Shown: positions 1 to 7,998, counted from the stretch's first letter. The stretch is DNA of 64,000 bases from Lacrimispora xylanolytica (GCF_026723765.1 NZ_CP113524.1:2837001-2901000); one strand, 5' to 3'. Program-made: numbers and translations. Notes: a model not told the origin generated them from the sequence alone.

Positions 1-288
1 GAGTACGCTATTATGTTCCGCAGCAGTCGTAACAATGTGTCTCTGTATAGACCCGATCGTCTGGTTCAACGCCATGGTGGCGTTTTGACAGAATGCAACG
101 TGTATCTCGTTTTCTCCCCCCACAAAGCGGGCAATTTCCTGCCTTGCGCTTGTTATACATCGAAGTCCTTCCATGGAAGACTTATTCACCCCTCTGGAGG
201 AATTACCGTAGGAAAGCATTGCAGTTGTAACCGCATCAATCACGCATTGCGGCTTGGGCATTGAAGTAGCAGCACTATCAAAATACAT
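1..288 (-). CDS. Cysteine desulfurase / selenocysteine lyase-like class V aminotransferase, 5' part only
   Basis: The reverse strand reads from an ATG at 288, with AAAGGA 8 bases upstream, to the window edge without a stop, giving about 96 residues. The N-terminus MYFDSAATSMPKP and the later AEHNSVL are typical of PLP-dependent NifS/SufS-like enzymes; the His of EHNS is the residue that stacks on PLP. Such enzymes take sulfur or selenium from cysteine or selenocysteine. The PLP lysine and the catalytic cysteine lie outside the window, so the subtype cannot be decided. It is the third gene of a same-strand run selD - lysR - this gene, which points to a role in selenium delivery, for example to SelD; that role is inferred from context. 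Confidence 0.85.
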   Translation of the reverse strand, partial: MYFDSAATSMPKPQCVIDAVTTAMLSYGNSSRGVNKSSMEGLRCITSARQEIARFVGGENEIHVAFCQNATMALNQTIGSIQRHIVTTAAEHNSVL

Positions 289-353
289 AACTAAATCCTT
301 TCTGATATCAGCCCTGGTCTGATATTCCTATTTTATATAGAATCTAAATTTCG

Positions 354-1262
354 TTACTGCAGTTCTTTATAATAATTAAGAAGATATGTGTGAAATAATT
401 TTTGCACTGGCTGTAATATCATTTCTTTTTTCGATAATAAATAGAAATTCCTTTTAAACGTAAAATCTTTTAATTCAATGGTCTTTATCAATCCCATTTG
501 GGTATACATGGCAGTCGAAGCCCGGGATACAAATGAAATACCGATGCCGCTTGAAACTGCCTGTAAAACACCATGTGTATTGTTAAAGGAACAGGCGGTG
601 ATTAATTGATCAATTGTTAAATCCAAAGAGAGCAGGATTTTTTCCAGCTCCTTTCTGGTTCCTGATCCGTCTTCTCTCATAATAAAAGGTTGAGTACGAA
701 GGAGCTTTATCAACACCTCCGGTGATATATTCTCCGGGGTTTTAAAACCAGAAGGAACAGCAAGCACCAATGTATCGTGGTAGAATGGAGTTTGTACAAA
801 CCTGTTGCCGGAAAGCTTTGTTCCTGTGATACCAAAATCAAAAATACAGTTAGAAAGCAGCTTTCCTACTTGTTCACTGTCACTTTGCCTGACTTTAAAA
901 AAGATATCGGGATAGCTTTTTTGAAATACAGCAATCAGGGACGGCAGCAGATATTGAGCGGGAACACTGGAAGCCAAAAGAGAGATTTCTCCTCTTATGC
1001 TGCTTCCTCCCTGGGATACCGTATGAATGGCTTCATCACGAAGAGCCAGCATGTTTTGCGCATAAACAAAAAAATCCAATCCGCTTTTTGTAGGGTAAAC
1101 TTCCTTTGTAGAGCGTATCAACAGCTGTGTACCCAATTCTTTTTCCAAAGAATTAATATGGGAACTGATCGTAGGCTGAGATAAATAAATGGTATCAGCC
1201 GCTTTTGAGAAACTGTTCAGCTTCGCCACATAAACAAATGCTTCAAGTTGCTTTAAATCCAT
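354..1262 (-). CDS. LysR family regulator, selenium-metabolism type
   Basis: This 302-residue LysR-type activator has an N-terminal winged HTH (residues 1-60, MDLKQLEAFVYVAKLNSFSKAA followed by the LSQPTISSHI recognition helix region) and a C-terminal periplasmic-binding-like effector domain from about residue 90. I chose the ATG at 1262 because LysR proteins begin with MDLKQLEAF and AAAGG lies about 9 bases upstream; an ATG 12 codons earlier has no family support. It lies 47 bases downstream of selD and 65 bases upstream of the desulfurase-like gene on the same strand. A LysR subfamily found beside selD is known as selenium metabolism-associated, and the gene order here fits it. Effector and targets are unknown. 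Confidence 0.85.
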   Translation of the reverse strand: MDLKQLEAFVYVAKLNSFSKAADTIYLSQPTISSHINSLEKELGTQLLIRSTKEVYPTKSGLDFFVYAQNMLALRDEAIHTVSQGGSSIRGEISLLASSVPAQYLLPSLIAVFQKSYPDIFFKVRQSDSEQVGKLLSNCIFDFGITGTKLSGNRFVQTPFYHDTLVLAVPSGFKTPENISPEVLIKLLRTQPFIMREDGSGTRKELEKILLSLDLTIDQLITACSFNNTHGVLQAVSSGIGISFVSRASTAMYTQMGLIKTIELKDFTFKRNFYLLSKKEMILQPVQKLFHTYLLNYYKELQ

Positions 1263-1309
1263 AGTGACACAACCTTTCAACCAAAAGATTCCTTCCAATA
1301 TGTAATGTA

Positions 1310-2341
1310 TTACCCTGATATAATCAGGTTTTTATCTTGACGTGTTATCACAGAGGCAACGCAAGAGCTTACGATTCCCATGTCACCCAGGTCTTTTAAT
1401 AGAGCCTCAGTATCTCTGGAATCAACACTGAACAAAAGACCGCCTGACGTCTGAGGATCAAACAATATTTCCTGCATTGGCTGGGAAACATGCTCAAACC
1501 GCAGTTTATCTTTTAGATATTTTCTGTTTTTCTGACCTCCGCCTGTGATCAAATATTCCTCCGCCAGTCTATAAGCTTCTTCTATATAATGTATCTTAGA
1601 GCAGTCTACTAAAATGGTATATTCCTCTGTAACCATTTCATTTAAATGTCCTAAAAAGCCAAATCCGGTCACATCAGTGCTTGCATGTACCCGGTATTTT
1701 TTACTTGCCTCTGCTCCGTACTTGTTCAATGTCTGCATGCTGTCAACCGCTTGTTCGAAGCTTTTTATAGAAGCCTCTCCCGCTTTATAAGAAGAGGTCA
1801 CCAGGCCCACCCCAAGGGGCTTGGTAAGTATAATATCATCACCAATGGAGCAATTATTATTTCTCATAATTCTTTGAGGATTTACAATGCCGGTGACTGA
1901 AAGTCCATACTTTGGTTCCTTATCTGCAATGGAATGGCCTCCGCAGAGTACTCCTCCTGCTTCTTTTACTTTTTCTGCCCCGCCCCTTAATATCTCACCT
2001 AGAATAGCAGGGTCTTCATCCTCTGGAAAACATACCATGTTAAGAGCAACCTTAACTTCTCCCCCCATTGCGTATATATCACTTAATGCATTAGCTGCCG
2101 CAATTTTCCCAAATAAATAGGGGTCTTCCACCATAGGCGGGAAGAAATCAAGGGTTTGAATGATAGCCAATTCATCCGTTAACCGATAGACAGCCCCATC
2201 ATCCGATGTATCAAATCCTACAATAAGATTCTTGTCATCAAAAAGAGGTATATTTAACAATGCTTCTTTTAACATTCCCTGAGGCAGTTTGGCAATGCAC
2301 CCTCCACAAGAGGTAAACTTGTTGATTTTTCGAACATCCAT
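1310..2341 (-). CDS. selD: Selenide, water dikinase
   Basis: This 343-residue SelD makes selenophosphate from selenide and ATP in the cytoplasm, feeding Sec-tRNA synthesis and 2-selenouridine formation. The N-terminal catalytic motif is GGCIAKL, with Cys15 and Lys18 in the positions of the catalytic Cys and Lys; the organism uses Cys here, not selenocysteine. The glycine-rich AIRS-type metal/ATP region follows (VGFDTSDDGAVY and GGHSIADKEPKYGL) and the C-terminal PurM-like domain contains DPQTSGGLL. Length is normal for the family. It is the first gene of the selD-lysR-desulfurase run. No selA, selB or tRNA-Sec is visible in this window. Confidence 0.96.
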   Translation of the reverse strand: MDVRKINKFTSCGGCIAKLPQGMLKEALLNIPLFDDKNLIVGFDTSDDGAVYRLTDELAIIQTLDFFPPMVEDPYLFGKIAAANALSDIYAMGGEVKVALNMVCFPEDEDPAILGEILRGGAEKVKEAGGVLCGGHSIADKEPKYGLSVTGIVNPQRIMRNNNCSIGDDIILTKPLGVGLVTSSYKAGEASIKSFEQAVDSMQTLNKYGAEASKKYRVHASTDVTGFGFLGHLNEMVTEEYTILVDCSKIHYIEEAYRLAEEYLITGGGQKNRKYLKDKLRFEHVSQPMQEILFDPQTSGGLLFSVDSRDTEALLKDLGDMGIVSSCVASVITRQDKNLIISG

Positions 2342-2434
2342 AACTTCTCCTTAAACCAATCTGATTTGTAAAATTGTTCCCAAATTTCCCATAAAAAATA
2401 GAAACACTGCCCCCTCCCCCGTTAGCCTGATAAA

Positions 2435-2486
2435 CAATTATGATTGTAATGTAGATTGTCTACAATCTACATTACAATCATAATTG
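2435..2486. repeat. Perfect 25-bp inverted repeat
   Basis: Arms 2435-2459 and 2462-2486 are exact reverse complements (25 of 25) around a 2-base centre (CT). It lies 94 bases upstream of selD and is not followed by a T-run on either strand, so it does not look like an intrinsic terminator. It may be an operator (the arms contain ATTGTAATG / CATTACAAT, compatible with a dimeric regulator), a cruciform, or a remnant of an element. Confidence 0.85.
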
Positions 2487-2623
2487 AACAAGTTATCTTT
2501 TACAAGCGATTAATAGTTATATAACCGGCTCAACTTATTAAAATTATCTATAATACAACACTTTTTAAGATATATTATGTGTATTTTCAACAACTAAAAT
2601 GTTGTAACAAAGAGAAACAAAAC

Positions 2624-2659
2624 AAAAAAAACGCACAATTACCTATCAGTAGTTGTGCA
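2624..2659 (-). terminator. Intrinsic terminator of the transporter-reductase operon
   Basis: On the minus strand GCACAACTA pairs with TAATTGTGC (one bulge), followed by eight T. It begins 36 bases after the activase stop codon and separates that operon from selD. Confidence 0.8.
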
Positions 2660-2694
2660 TTTTACATTCGCTTTTTTAATATCTAAAGCTGATA

Positions 2695-3450
2695 TTAAGC
2701 TTTTAAAGCAGCTCCAATGGCTCCAGCATAACGGGAATAATGGGAAACGTTAACAGGGTACCCCGTCTGCTGCTCCAGCACGTTTCTAAGTCCTTCCAAT
2801 TGTGCCAATCCACCGGTTAAAAGAATGGGGGACTCGATTCCAATTCTTCCGGCCAGCGCCATCACTCTTGTGACCACGGATTGAACAATCCCTCCGGCGA
2901 TCTCTTCCCGGCTTTTTCCCGCCGCCAGCAAGGATACAATTTCAGAATCGGCAAATACCGCGCACATACTGCTTAGGGAACAGCATTTCCCCTCTTCTAA
3001 CAGCTTTGGAAAATCAGATAAATCAATCCCCATACGGTGGGCAGACATCTCAAGAAATCTTCCGGTGCCAGCCGCGCATTTATCATTCATCTGAAATGAA
3101 ACTACCTTTCCATTCTCTACGGATATGACCTTGGAATCCTGTCCCCCAATGTCAATAATAGTACGAACCTCTGGCAGGAGGTAATCTGCCCCTGCTGCAT
3201 GACAGGTAATTTCAGTTATTTTCTTATGAGCAAAGTCAATTCCCACTCTTCCATAACCAGTTGCTGCCACACGTATGTCTTCATCCGTTCTATTCTCCTG
3301 CTGCAATAGATCTTTAAGCACCGCTCTTGCAGTTTCTTTTGGATTCCAGCCTGTTGGCTTTACACAAGACGCGGCAATCCTGCCGCCTTTTAAAAGGATT
3401 CCCTTACAGGCGGCAGAACCGCAGTCAATTCCTACTGTTATCTGTTCCAT
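2695..3450 (-). CDS. Acyl-CoA dehydratase activase / ATP-dependent reductase component (HgdC/YjiL family)
   Basis: This 251-residue ASKHA-fold protein contains the HgdC signatures: VGIDCGSAACKG (phosphate 1), IIDIGGQDSK (phosphate 2), NDKCAAGTGRF with Cys125, and SSMCAVFADSE with Cys163. In HgdC the two equivalent cysteines per monomer hold one [4Fe-4S] cluster at the dimer interface. The family uses ATP hydrolysis to push a low-potential electron into its partner. The partner is the gene immediately upstream, only 3 bases away, so the two are translationally coupled. In the double-cubane family this component is the reductase DCCP-R. Function is firm; the final substrate is not known. Confidence 0.93.
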   Translation of the reverse strand: MEQITVGIDCGSAACKGILLKGGRIAASCVKPTGWNPKETARAVLKDLLQQENRTDEDIRVAATGYGRVGIDFAHKKITEITCHAAGADYLLPEVRTIIDIGGQDSKVISVENGKVVSFQMNDKCAAGTGRFLEMSAHRMGIDLSDFPKLLEEGKCCSLSSMCAVFADSEIVSLLAAGKSREEIAGGIVQSVVTRVMALAGRIGIESPILLTGGLAQLEGLRNVLEQQTGYPVNVSHYSRYAGAIGAALKA

Positions 3451-3453
3451 TCT

Positions 3454-4611
3454 TTATAACATCTCCACAAATGCTCCGGCTCTTGTTGACAGCTGTCCGA
3501 TATCAGCCGTACTATAATCAGTTTCTAATTGAAGATAGGGTATGTTTCTTTCTTTTAAAAACGTTTTTACGGTACTTGACTCTACCGCATAAGTATGACA
3601 TGCCTGAAGGGTCATTTCCACCACTCCGTCTACCTTAAACTGCTCACACAGTCTTCCCAGGAGTTCAAACCGGTTGGGGTTGGGAGTCATAATGGAACAG
3701 CCAATCTGTAGGTAGTGATCTGCAATATTGGCAATAGGATCTCCCTCTTCGGAGCACTGACGGTCCATCTGCTTTGCACCGGTACAGTTTTCATATGCGA
3801 CCACAACAGCACCTGCTTCCTCAATGACCTTTACGACTTTTTCCGTTACTCCTCCCATGGGACAGCCTGTAATAAGGATACGGGGAGCATCTTTCGATAC
3901 TGGCCGTTCACCTGCCTCATAGGCAGCTTTTATATTATGGATGGCATTCTGGATTTCTTCTGTTTTCTCCTTCCAGTCAAATTTAAACTGAGAGCCAAAT
4001 AAAATCTGGAGCTGGCGCAGACCAGTAATCGGCGGAGGACATAAGGTGCTAAGCTCATACAGCTCTTTTAACAGCCTACGTTCCTCATTGCGTTTTTGAA
4101 TGGCATCTCTTAACATCTCATCGGTGATGGTCACACCAAAATCTTTTTCTACCCGCTCCTTTAGGCGAAGGACTTCAGACCTCCAAAGAGCTTTTGACTC
4201 TGGAGTGAACTGATTGCGGGGAAGCTGAAGAACATGCAGGTTTTTCTTTTTTGCAAGGAGCTCATACATCTTCACCTTGCCGTCGCAGGTTGTTTCACCA
4301 ACCACTAAATCTGCAAAATACATATAAGGACATTTATCCGTTACTGCAAATCCATAGCTTGATTTAATCAGGGGACATAAATTGCCTGGCAGCTCTTTTT
4401 CCGCATCTGGAATCGTTTCATCACTGGTGGAACAAAGGCTTACCGATACCAGGCCAGCCGCCATAAAAATCTCAAGAGGTGTATAGGTACAAAACTGTCC
4501 AACGACTCCCTTACCGGAATCTTTTATTTTCTTAACTGCCAGAAATCCGTTTTTTCTTGCCTCTGCAAAACTTTCAAATACCTGAGGCAGTTCTCTTTTC
4601 ATCTCAATCAT
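3454..4611 (-). CDS. Double-cubane-cluster-type reductase (2-hydroxyacyl-CoA dehydratase family, HgdB/YjiM-like)
   Basis: This 385-residue protein of the HgdB/FldC family has cysteines at about 41, 60, 79, 94 and 109 (GQFCTYTPLE, SLCSTSDE, GNLCPLIKSS, TDKCPYMYFADL, GETTCDGK). This is the pattern of the stand-alone double-cubane reductases, here with a single large subunit plus activase rather than the usual two dehydratase subunits and CoA-transferase. Family members reduce small molecules at an [8Fe-9S] double cubane using ATP-activated electrons. The ATG at 4611 has AAAGGAG 7 bases upstream; a second in-frame ATG three codons on is too far from it. It follows the ABC transporter ATPase by 51 bases in one operon. 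A true 2-hydroxyacyl-CoA dehydratase is less likely because no second subunit or CoA-transferase is present. Confidence 0.88.
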   Translation of the reverse strand: MIEMKRELPQVFESFAEARKNGFLAVKKIKDSGKGVVGQFCTYTPLEIFMAAGLVSVSLCSTSDETIPDAEKELPGNLCPLIKSSYGFAVTDKCPYMYFADLVVGETTCDGKVKMYELLAKKKNLHVLQLPRNQFTPESKALWRSEVLRLKERVEKDFGVTITDEMLRDAIQKRNEERRLLKELYELSTLCPPPITGLRQLQILFGSQFKFDWKEKTEEIQNAIHNIKAAYEAGERPVSKDAPRILITGCPMGGVTEKVVKVIEEAGAVVVAYENCTGAKQMDRQCSEEGDPIANIADHYLQIGCSIMTPNPNRFELLGRLCEQFKVDGVVEMTLQACHTYAVESSTVKTFLKERNIPYLQLETDYSTADIGQLSTRAGAFVEML

Positions 4612-4662
4612 GGTTTGACTCCTTTCAAATATGACCCTGTGATTTGTATATTAGAACAGTAA

Positions 4663-5400
4663 TTATTTTAAATTGTAGTCCAGAAAGCGTTTCAGTCTCT
4701 CATCTTTAGGATTATCCAGTATTTCTTCTGGTTCCCCATCCCCCACAATGGTTCCATCTGCCATAAATAATATTCTAGTAGCAATCCTGCGCGCAAACAT
4801 AATCTCATGGGTGACAAGTATCATGGTAGATCCGTCTTCTGCCACCTGTTGAATGGTGTTTAAAACCTCCCCCACCAGTTCCGGGTCAAGGGCAGAGGTC
4901 GGTTCGTCAAACAATAGGACCTCCGGACTCACTGCCAGAGCTCTGGCTATGCCAATCCGCTGCTGCTGTCCGCCGGAAAGCTTAGAGGGATAATAGTCCT
5001 TCCGTTCCAGCATTCCAACCTTTTTAAGAAGCTTTAACCCCAATTCCTGGGCTTCCTTCCTGCTTTTTCCGGCCACAATCATCAGCGCTTCCATAATATT
5101 TTCCAACGCTGTTTTATTCTTAAACAAGTTGTAATTTTGGAAAACCATGGCGGAATGCCCCCGCAGCTCCATAATATCTTTATTCCTATGATTCTTTGCA
5201 TCTATGGTTGTAGATCCAATACGGATGCTTCCAGCCGTTGGCTTTGTCAGATAATTCAAACATCTGAGCAATGTGGATTTTCCAGTTCCGGAAGAACCAA
5301 GAATGGCAACAATCTCACCTTTTTTAATGGAGACATTTATATCCTTTAAAATATCTGTTTGTCCGTCAAAGGACTTCCATAAATGACTGATTTCAACCAC
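4663..5400 (-). CDS. Polar amino-acid ABC transporter ATPase (GlnQ/TcyN-like)
   Basis: This 245-residue ABC ATPase has Walker A GSSGTGKS, Q-loop FQNYNLF, signature LSGGQQQR, Walker B VLLFDEPTSALDP and the switch His of LVTHE. The sequence is of the polar amino acid uptake (PAAT) type; the FQNYNLFKNKTALENI stretch resembles cystine transporters, but this is only an impression. It is the third gene of permease - binding protein - ATPase - reductase - activase. It begins 20 bases after the binding-protein stop and powers import through the adjacent permease. Confidence 0.93.
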   Translation of the reverse strand: MVEISHLWKSFDGQTDILKDINVSIKKGEIVAILGSSGTGKSTLLRCLNYLTKPTAGSIRIGSTTIDAKNHRNKDIMELRGHSAMVFQNYNLFKNKTALENIMEALMIVAGKSRKEAQELGLKLLKKVGMLERKDYYPSKLSGGQQQRIGIARALAVSPEVLLFDEPTSALDPELVGEVLNTIQQVAEDGSTMILVTHEIMFARRIATRILFMADGTIVGDGEPEEILDNPKDERLKRFLDYNLK

Positions 5401-5420
5401 TTTTTTACCTCTTCCTCCAC

Positions 5421-6278
5421 TTAGTCATGAATCATTTGAGTCATATCGGAATACATCCATTTTGTAATTATCTTTGAAGTGGTTCCATCTTCCATCATCT
5501 TATCCAAGACCTGATTTACTTCTTCACAAAGCTCTTTTCCCTTCTCATTTTGCTGGAAGTAATATGCTACATTATTTGCAAGAAGCCTGGTCTCCAGAAT
5601 ATGAAACTTCATGTTTTGCGTCTTCTCATATTTATGGACAAGGCTGTCTGTTGTCGCCATGGCATCAATTCTTTTCAAATGAAGATCCTGATATCCCGTA
5701 TCACTTGTTTCATAAACGACTACATTCCAGCCATATGTTTCTGCCATCTTCTCTACGGATACCTGGGAAGCCTGCCCCTGGGTAACTCCGATGGTAACGC
5801 CTTTCAATGCCTCAAAGGTATTGATGTCTGCTTTGTCTTCGTTCACAATCACACACTGGGCATCTCCGTAATAGGGGTGAGAAGTCAAATATTTATCCAT
5901 TCTCGCTTTTGTTGTCGCAAAGCAATTTGCGGCAACGTCAACCCGTCCGGCATCCAGTTCGCCAAACAAGGATGAGAATTCCGCCTGCTTCACTTCAATA
6001 TCCCAACCGGTACGTTTTGCAATCTCACTCCACATCTCTGAATCAATTCCAGTCCATTCCTTTCCATCACTGCTAAGGAGGCTGTAGGGTTCTCCTGTGC
6101 CGCCTGTGGCAATTATGACTTTACGTTTTTCGGCTGAACTTTGCTCTGATCCATTTTCTGATTTTGTGCTCTCTGCCGTTGTTTTCTCTGCATCTGCTGC
6201 TTTGGCTGAAGTATTGCTGCTGCATCCTGCAAGCGTCATTGCTGCCATTAGCAGGAGAATTGGTAATCCTTTTTTCAT
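5421..6278 (-). CDS. Amino-acid ABC transporter substrate-binding lipoprotein
   Basis: This 285-residue family 3 solute-binding protein starts with a lipoprotein signal ending LAGC (lipidated Cys19), then a Ser/Glu/Lys-rich linker and a two-lobed domain (VIIATGGTGEPYSLL, WTGIDSEMWSEIAKRTGW, DVAANCFATTKARMD). The ATTKAR motif replaces the usual Arg-containing ITxxR ligand loop and keeps the Arg that binds an alpha-carboxylate. It delivers ligand to the cognate permease at 6306. Ligand identity is not deducible; co-transcription with a reductase suggests that the ligand, or a product of it, is the substrate of that enzyme. Confidence 0.92.
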   Translation of the reverse strand: MKKGLPILLLMAAMTLAGCSSNTSAKAADAEKTTAESTKSENGSEQSSAEKRKVIIATGGTGEPYSLLSSDGKEWTGIDSEMWSEIAKRTGWDIEVKQAEFSSLFGELDAGRVDVAANCFATTKARMDKYLTSHPYYGDAQCVIVNEDKADINTFEALKGVTIGVTQGQASQVSVEKMAETYGWNVVVYETSDTGYQDLHLKRIDAMATTDSLVHKYEKTQNMKFHILETRLLANNVAYYFQQNEKGKELCEEVNQVLDKMMEDGTTSKIITKWMYSDMTQMIHD

Positions 6279-6305
6279 TTTTTTCCTCCCAATATTTGAT
6301 GGTTG

Positions 6306-6968
6306 TCAGTACATTTCCATACATTTTCTATCCATAATCTTATGAAGATGAGAAAATCCCAAAACTAAAAGCCAGTAAATAATCATAACAGCAAGGTAGA
6401 TTTCAAAGTAGCGAAAGGACTGCGCGCCTTCACTCTTTGCCTGTCCCATAATATCTCTGACACCAAGCATGAATGCCAGTGATGTTGCCTTTAAAAGATT
6501 AATCAGATCGTTAAATAAGGCCGGCAATGACACGCGAAACGCCTGTGGCAATACAATCCGTCTAATGGTCTGAAGCTCTGTCATTCCAAGCATGGCGGCA
6601 GCTTCCTTTTGCCCAGAGTCAACCGACAGAAGGGCTCCACGAATGCTTTCAGACATAAAGGCTCCGGTATTTAAGCTCAATACCAAGGCCACCGCAGTCA
6701 GCGGCTTCATATTAAGCACAATCTCACTGACTCTTGCCAGCCCATAATAAAAAAAATACAACTGAGCCACCAGAGGGGTTCCCCTTAATATGGACAAATA
6801 AAAACGGGTAAGGGGATAAAGAATCTTTATTTTATAATATCCGATAACGGCTACGGTGACACCGATGAGAATGGAGAACATTGCCGCCGTCAAGGTCAGC
6901 GTTAGCGTCACCTGTAATTTAGATGCAATCGTTGGAAACACATTTAGAAAATAAGTGAAGTCAAACAA
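6306..6968 (-). CDS. Amino-acid ABC transporter permease, first gene of the operon (TTG start)
   Basis: This 220-residue HisM/GlnP-type permease has about five membrane helices and the EAA loop GQKEAAAMLGMTELQTIRRIVLP. The start codon is TTG at 6968 with AAAGGAG 8 bases upstream; no ATG fits. A minus-strand promoter is visible 38-66 bases upstream, so this gene opens the five-gene operon that ends with the activase at 2695. It forms a homodimeric channel, or pairs with another permease that is not present here. Confidence 0.92.
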   Translation of the reverse strand: MFDFTYFLNVFPTIASKLQVTLTLTLTAAMFSILIGVTVAVIGYYKIKILYPLTRFYLSILRGTPLVAQLYFFYYGLARVSEIVLNMKPLTAVALVLSLNTGAFMSESIRGALLSVDSGQKEAAAMLGMTELQTIRRIVLPQAFRVSLPALFNDLINLLKATSLAFMLGVRDIMGQAKSEGAQSFRYFEIYLAVMIIYWLLVLGFSHLHKIMDRKCMEMY

Positions 6969-7005
6969 GTTCTATACTCCTTTAGGTATGATAAATTCTA
7001 AAATA

Positions 7006-7034
7006 ATTATATCATTGGGGTATATTGGAAACAA
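7006..7034 (-). promoter_or_regulatory. Sigma-A-type promoter of the transporter-reductase operon
   Basis: On the minus strand TTGTTT (7034-7029), a 17-base spacer and TATAAT (7011-7006) lie 38 bases upstream of the TTG start. The predicted transcript has a leader of about 30 bases with no room for a riboswitch. Confidence 0.7.
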
Positions 7035-7087
7035 ATTCAAAATATATATCAATCTTTCTCTCATCTATACATTTAACCAATATATAA

Positions 7088-7141
7088 AAAAAGATAAAAA
7101 AGAAATCCAGCCAATTTACTGAAAAATAATGGCTGGATTTC
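7088..7141 (-). terminator. Terminator-like hairpin in a divergent intergenic region
   Basis: GAAATCCAGCCA and TGGCTGGATTTC form a 12-bp stem; on the minus strand it is followed by TTTTTTATCTTTTTTT. No minus-strand gene ends here: the neighbours are the start of the transporter operon and the start of mntR. It may insulate the two promoters or end an unannotated transcript. A second stem, CTCAGG/CCTGAG, lies at 7175-7198. The rest of the 347-base gap holds the two promoters. Confidence 0.6.
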
Positions 7142-7247
7142 TGTAACACTTTGATTCATTTAATATATATTAGTCTCAGGAAACTTTTTTAGCCTGAGCT
7201 AACTTTTTTAATGATAAAGATAATCACTCCTATTTTTGTGATACATC

Positions 7248-7276
7248 TTGCACTTCTTCATTTTTAGGCATATAAT
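7248..7276 (+). promoter_or_regulatory. mntR promoter
   Basis: TTGCAC (7248-7253), a 17-base spacer and TATAAT (7271-7276) form a near-consensus vegetative promoter. The expected start site, about 7283, abuts the palindromic operator at 7285-7300. Confidence 0.8.
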
Positions 7277-7284
7277 ATAATTAA

Positions 7285-7300
7285 TTTAGGTATACCTAAA
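7285..7300. promoter_or_regulatory. DtxR/MntR-family operator
   Basis: TTTAGGTATACCTAAA is a perfect 16-bp palindrome of the TTAGGNNNNCCTAA type bound by DtxR/MntR/SirR-family repressors. It covers the predicted transcription start and lies 15 bases before the mntR ATG, so the whole mntR-transporter operon is probably autorepressed by Mn or Fe. Confidence 0.8.
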
Positions 7301-7315
7301 AATGGAGGCGATGAT

Positions 7316-7984
7316 ATGACACCAAATAAAGAAGATTATTTAAAAGAACTATATAAACTGGGCGGCTCAGAGCATCTTATCAACAACAAACAGCTATCTC
7401 AGGCTTTAAAAATAGCACCGGCTTCTGTATCTGAGATGCTTGCAAAGCTAAGTCAGGAAGCACTGCTTGTCACGGAGCCATATAAAGGAGCAAAGCTGAC
7501 AAAGGAAGGAATTGAAATTGCTGTTTCACTTTTGCGTGGACACCGCTTGTGGGAGGTATTCCTTATCCGGCATCTGGGATATTCCTGGAGTGAAGCACAT
7601 GAAGATGCTGAATTATTAGAGCACGTATCTCCTGTCCGGCTTACGAACCGGCTGGAGGGTTTCTTGAATTATCCGGAGTACTGCCCCCATGGCAATGCAA
7701 TACCGAACCAGATGGGACAGATAAAGGAAGGGGCCTTAACACTTCTTTCCACACTTACAGCTGGTAAAACAGCCATTATAAAAAAGGTGCAGGAAGAAAA
7801 AGAACTTCTTGATTACCTGCAGACACAGGGAATTGAAATAGGAAGCCAGATAACAGTCCTTTCGGTGGATGATTATGAAGGTCCCTTTACCCTGACACTT
7901 GGAGATAAAAAAATACGGATCAGCCATAAAGCCGCCTGTCAGATTTATGTAGCTGCCAGGAGTGAAACTAAAAACAAAGAATAG
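7316..7984 (+). CDS. mntR: DtxR/MntR-family metal-dependent transcriptional regulator
   Basis: This 222-residue protein has an N-terminal winged HTH (TPNKEDYLKELYKLGG, SQALKIAPASVSEMLAKL), the metal-binding dimerisation helix region (GHRLWEVFLIRHLGY, EDAELLEHVSP) and, unlike the short 140-residue B. subtilis MntR, a C-terminal FeoA/SH3-like domain from about residue 145. It represses metal uptake when metal is bound. GGAGG precedes the ATG by 7 bases. It is the first gene of a five-gene plus-strand operon with the transporter it presumably controls, and a palindromic operator lies in its promoter. Manganese is favoured over iron because of the transporter ligand set, but this is inferred. Confidence 0.9.
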   Translation: MTPNKEDYLKELYKLGGSEHLINNKQLSQALKIAPASVSEMLAKLSQEALLVTEPYKGAKLTKEGIEIAVSLLRGHRLWEVFLIRHLGYSWSEAHEDAELLEHVSPVRLTNRLEGFLNYPEYCPHGNAIPNQMGQIKEGALTLLSTLTAGKTAIIKKVQEEKELLDYLQTQGIEIGSQITVLSVDDYEGPFTLTLGDKKIRISHKAACQIYVAARSETKNKE

Positions 7985-7998
7985 AATGGAGGATATTT

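Noticed and set aside
777-1184. Plus-strand frame of 135 codons opposite the LysR gene
   Set aside because: It lies wholly antisense to a clear LysR gene, has no Shine-Dalgarno and no family-like motif.
1310-2341. Selenocysteine-containing SelD
   Set aside because: The catalytic position is encoded by a Cys codon and the frame has no in-frame TGA before its stop.
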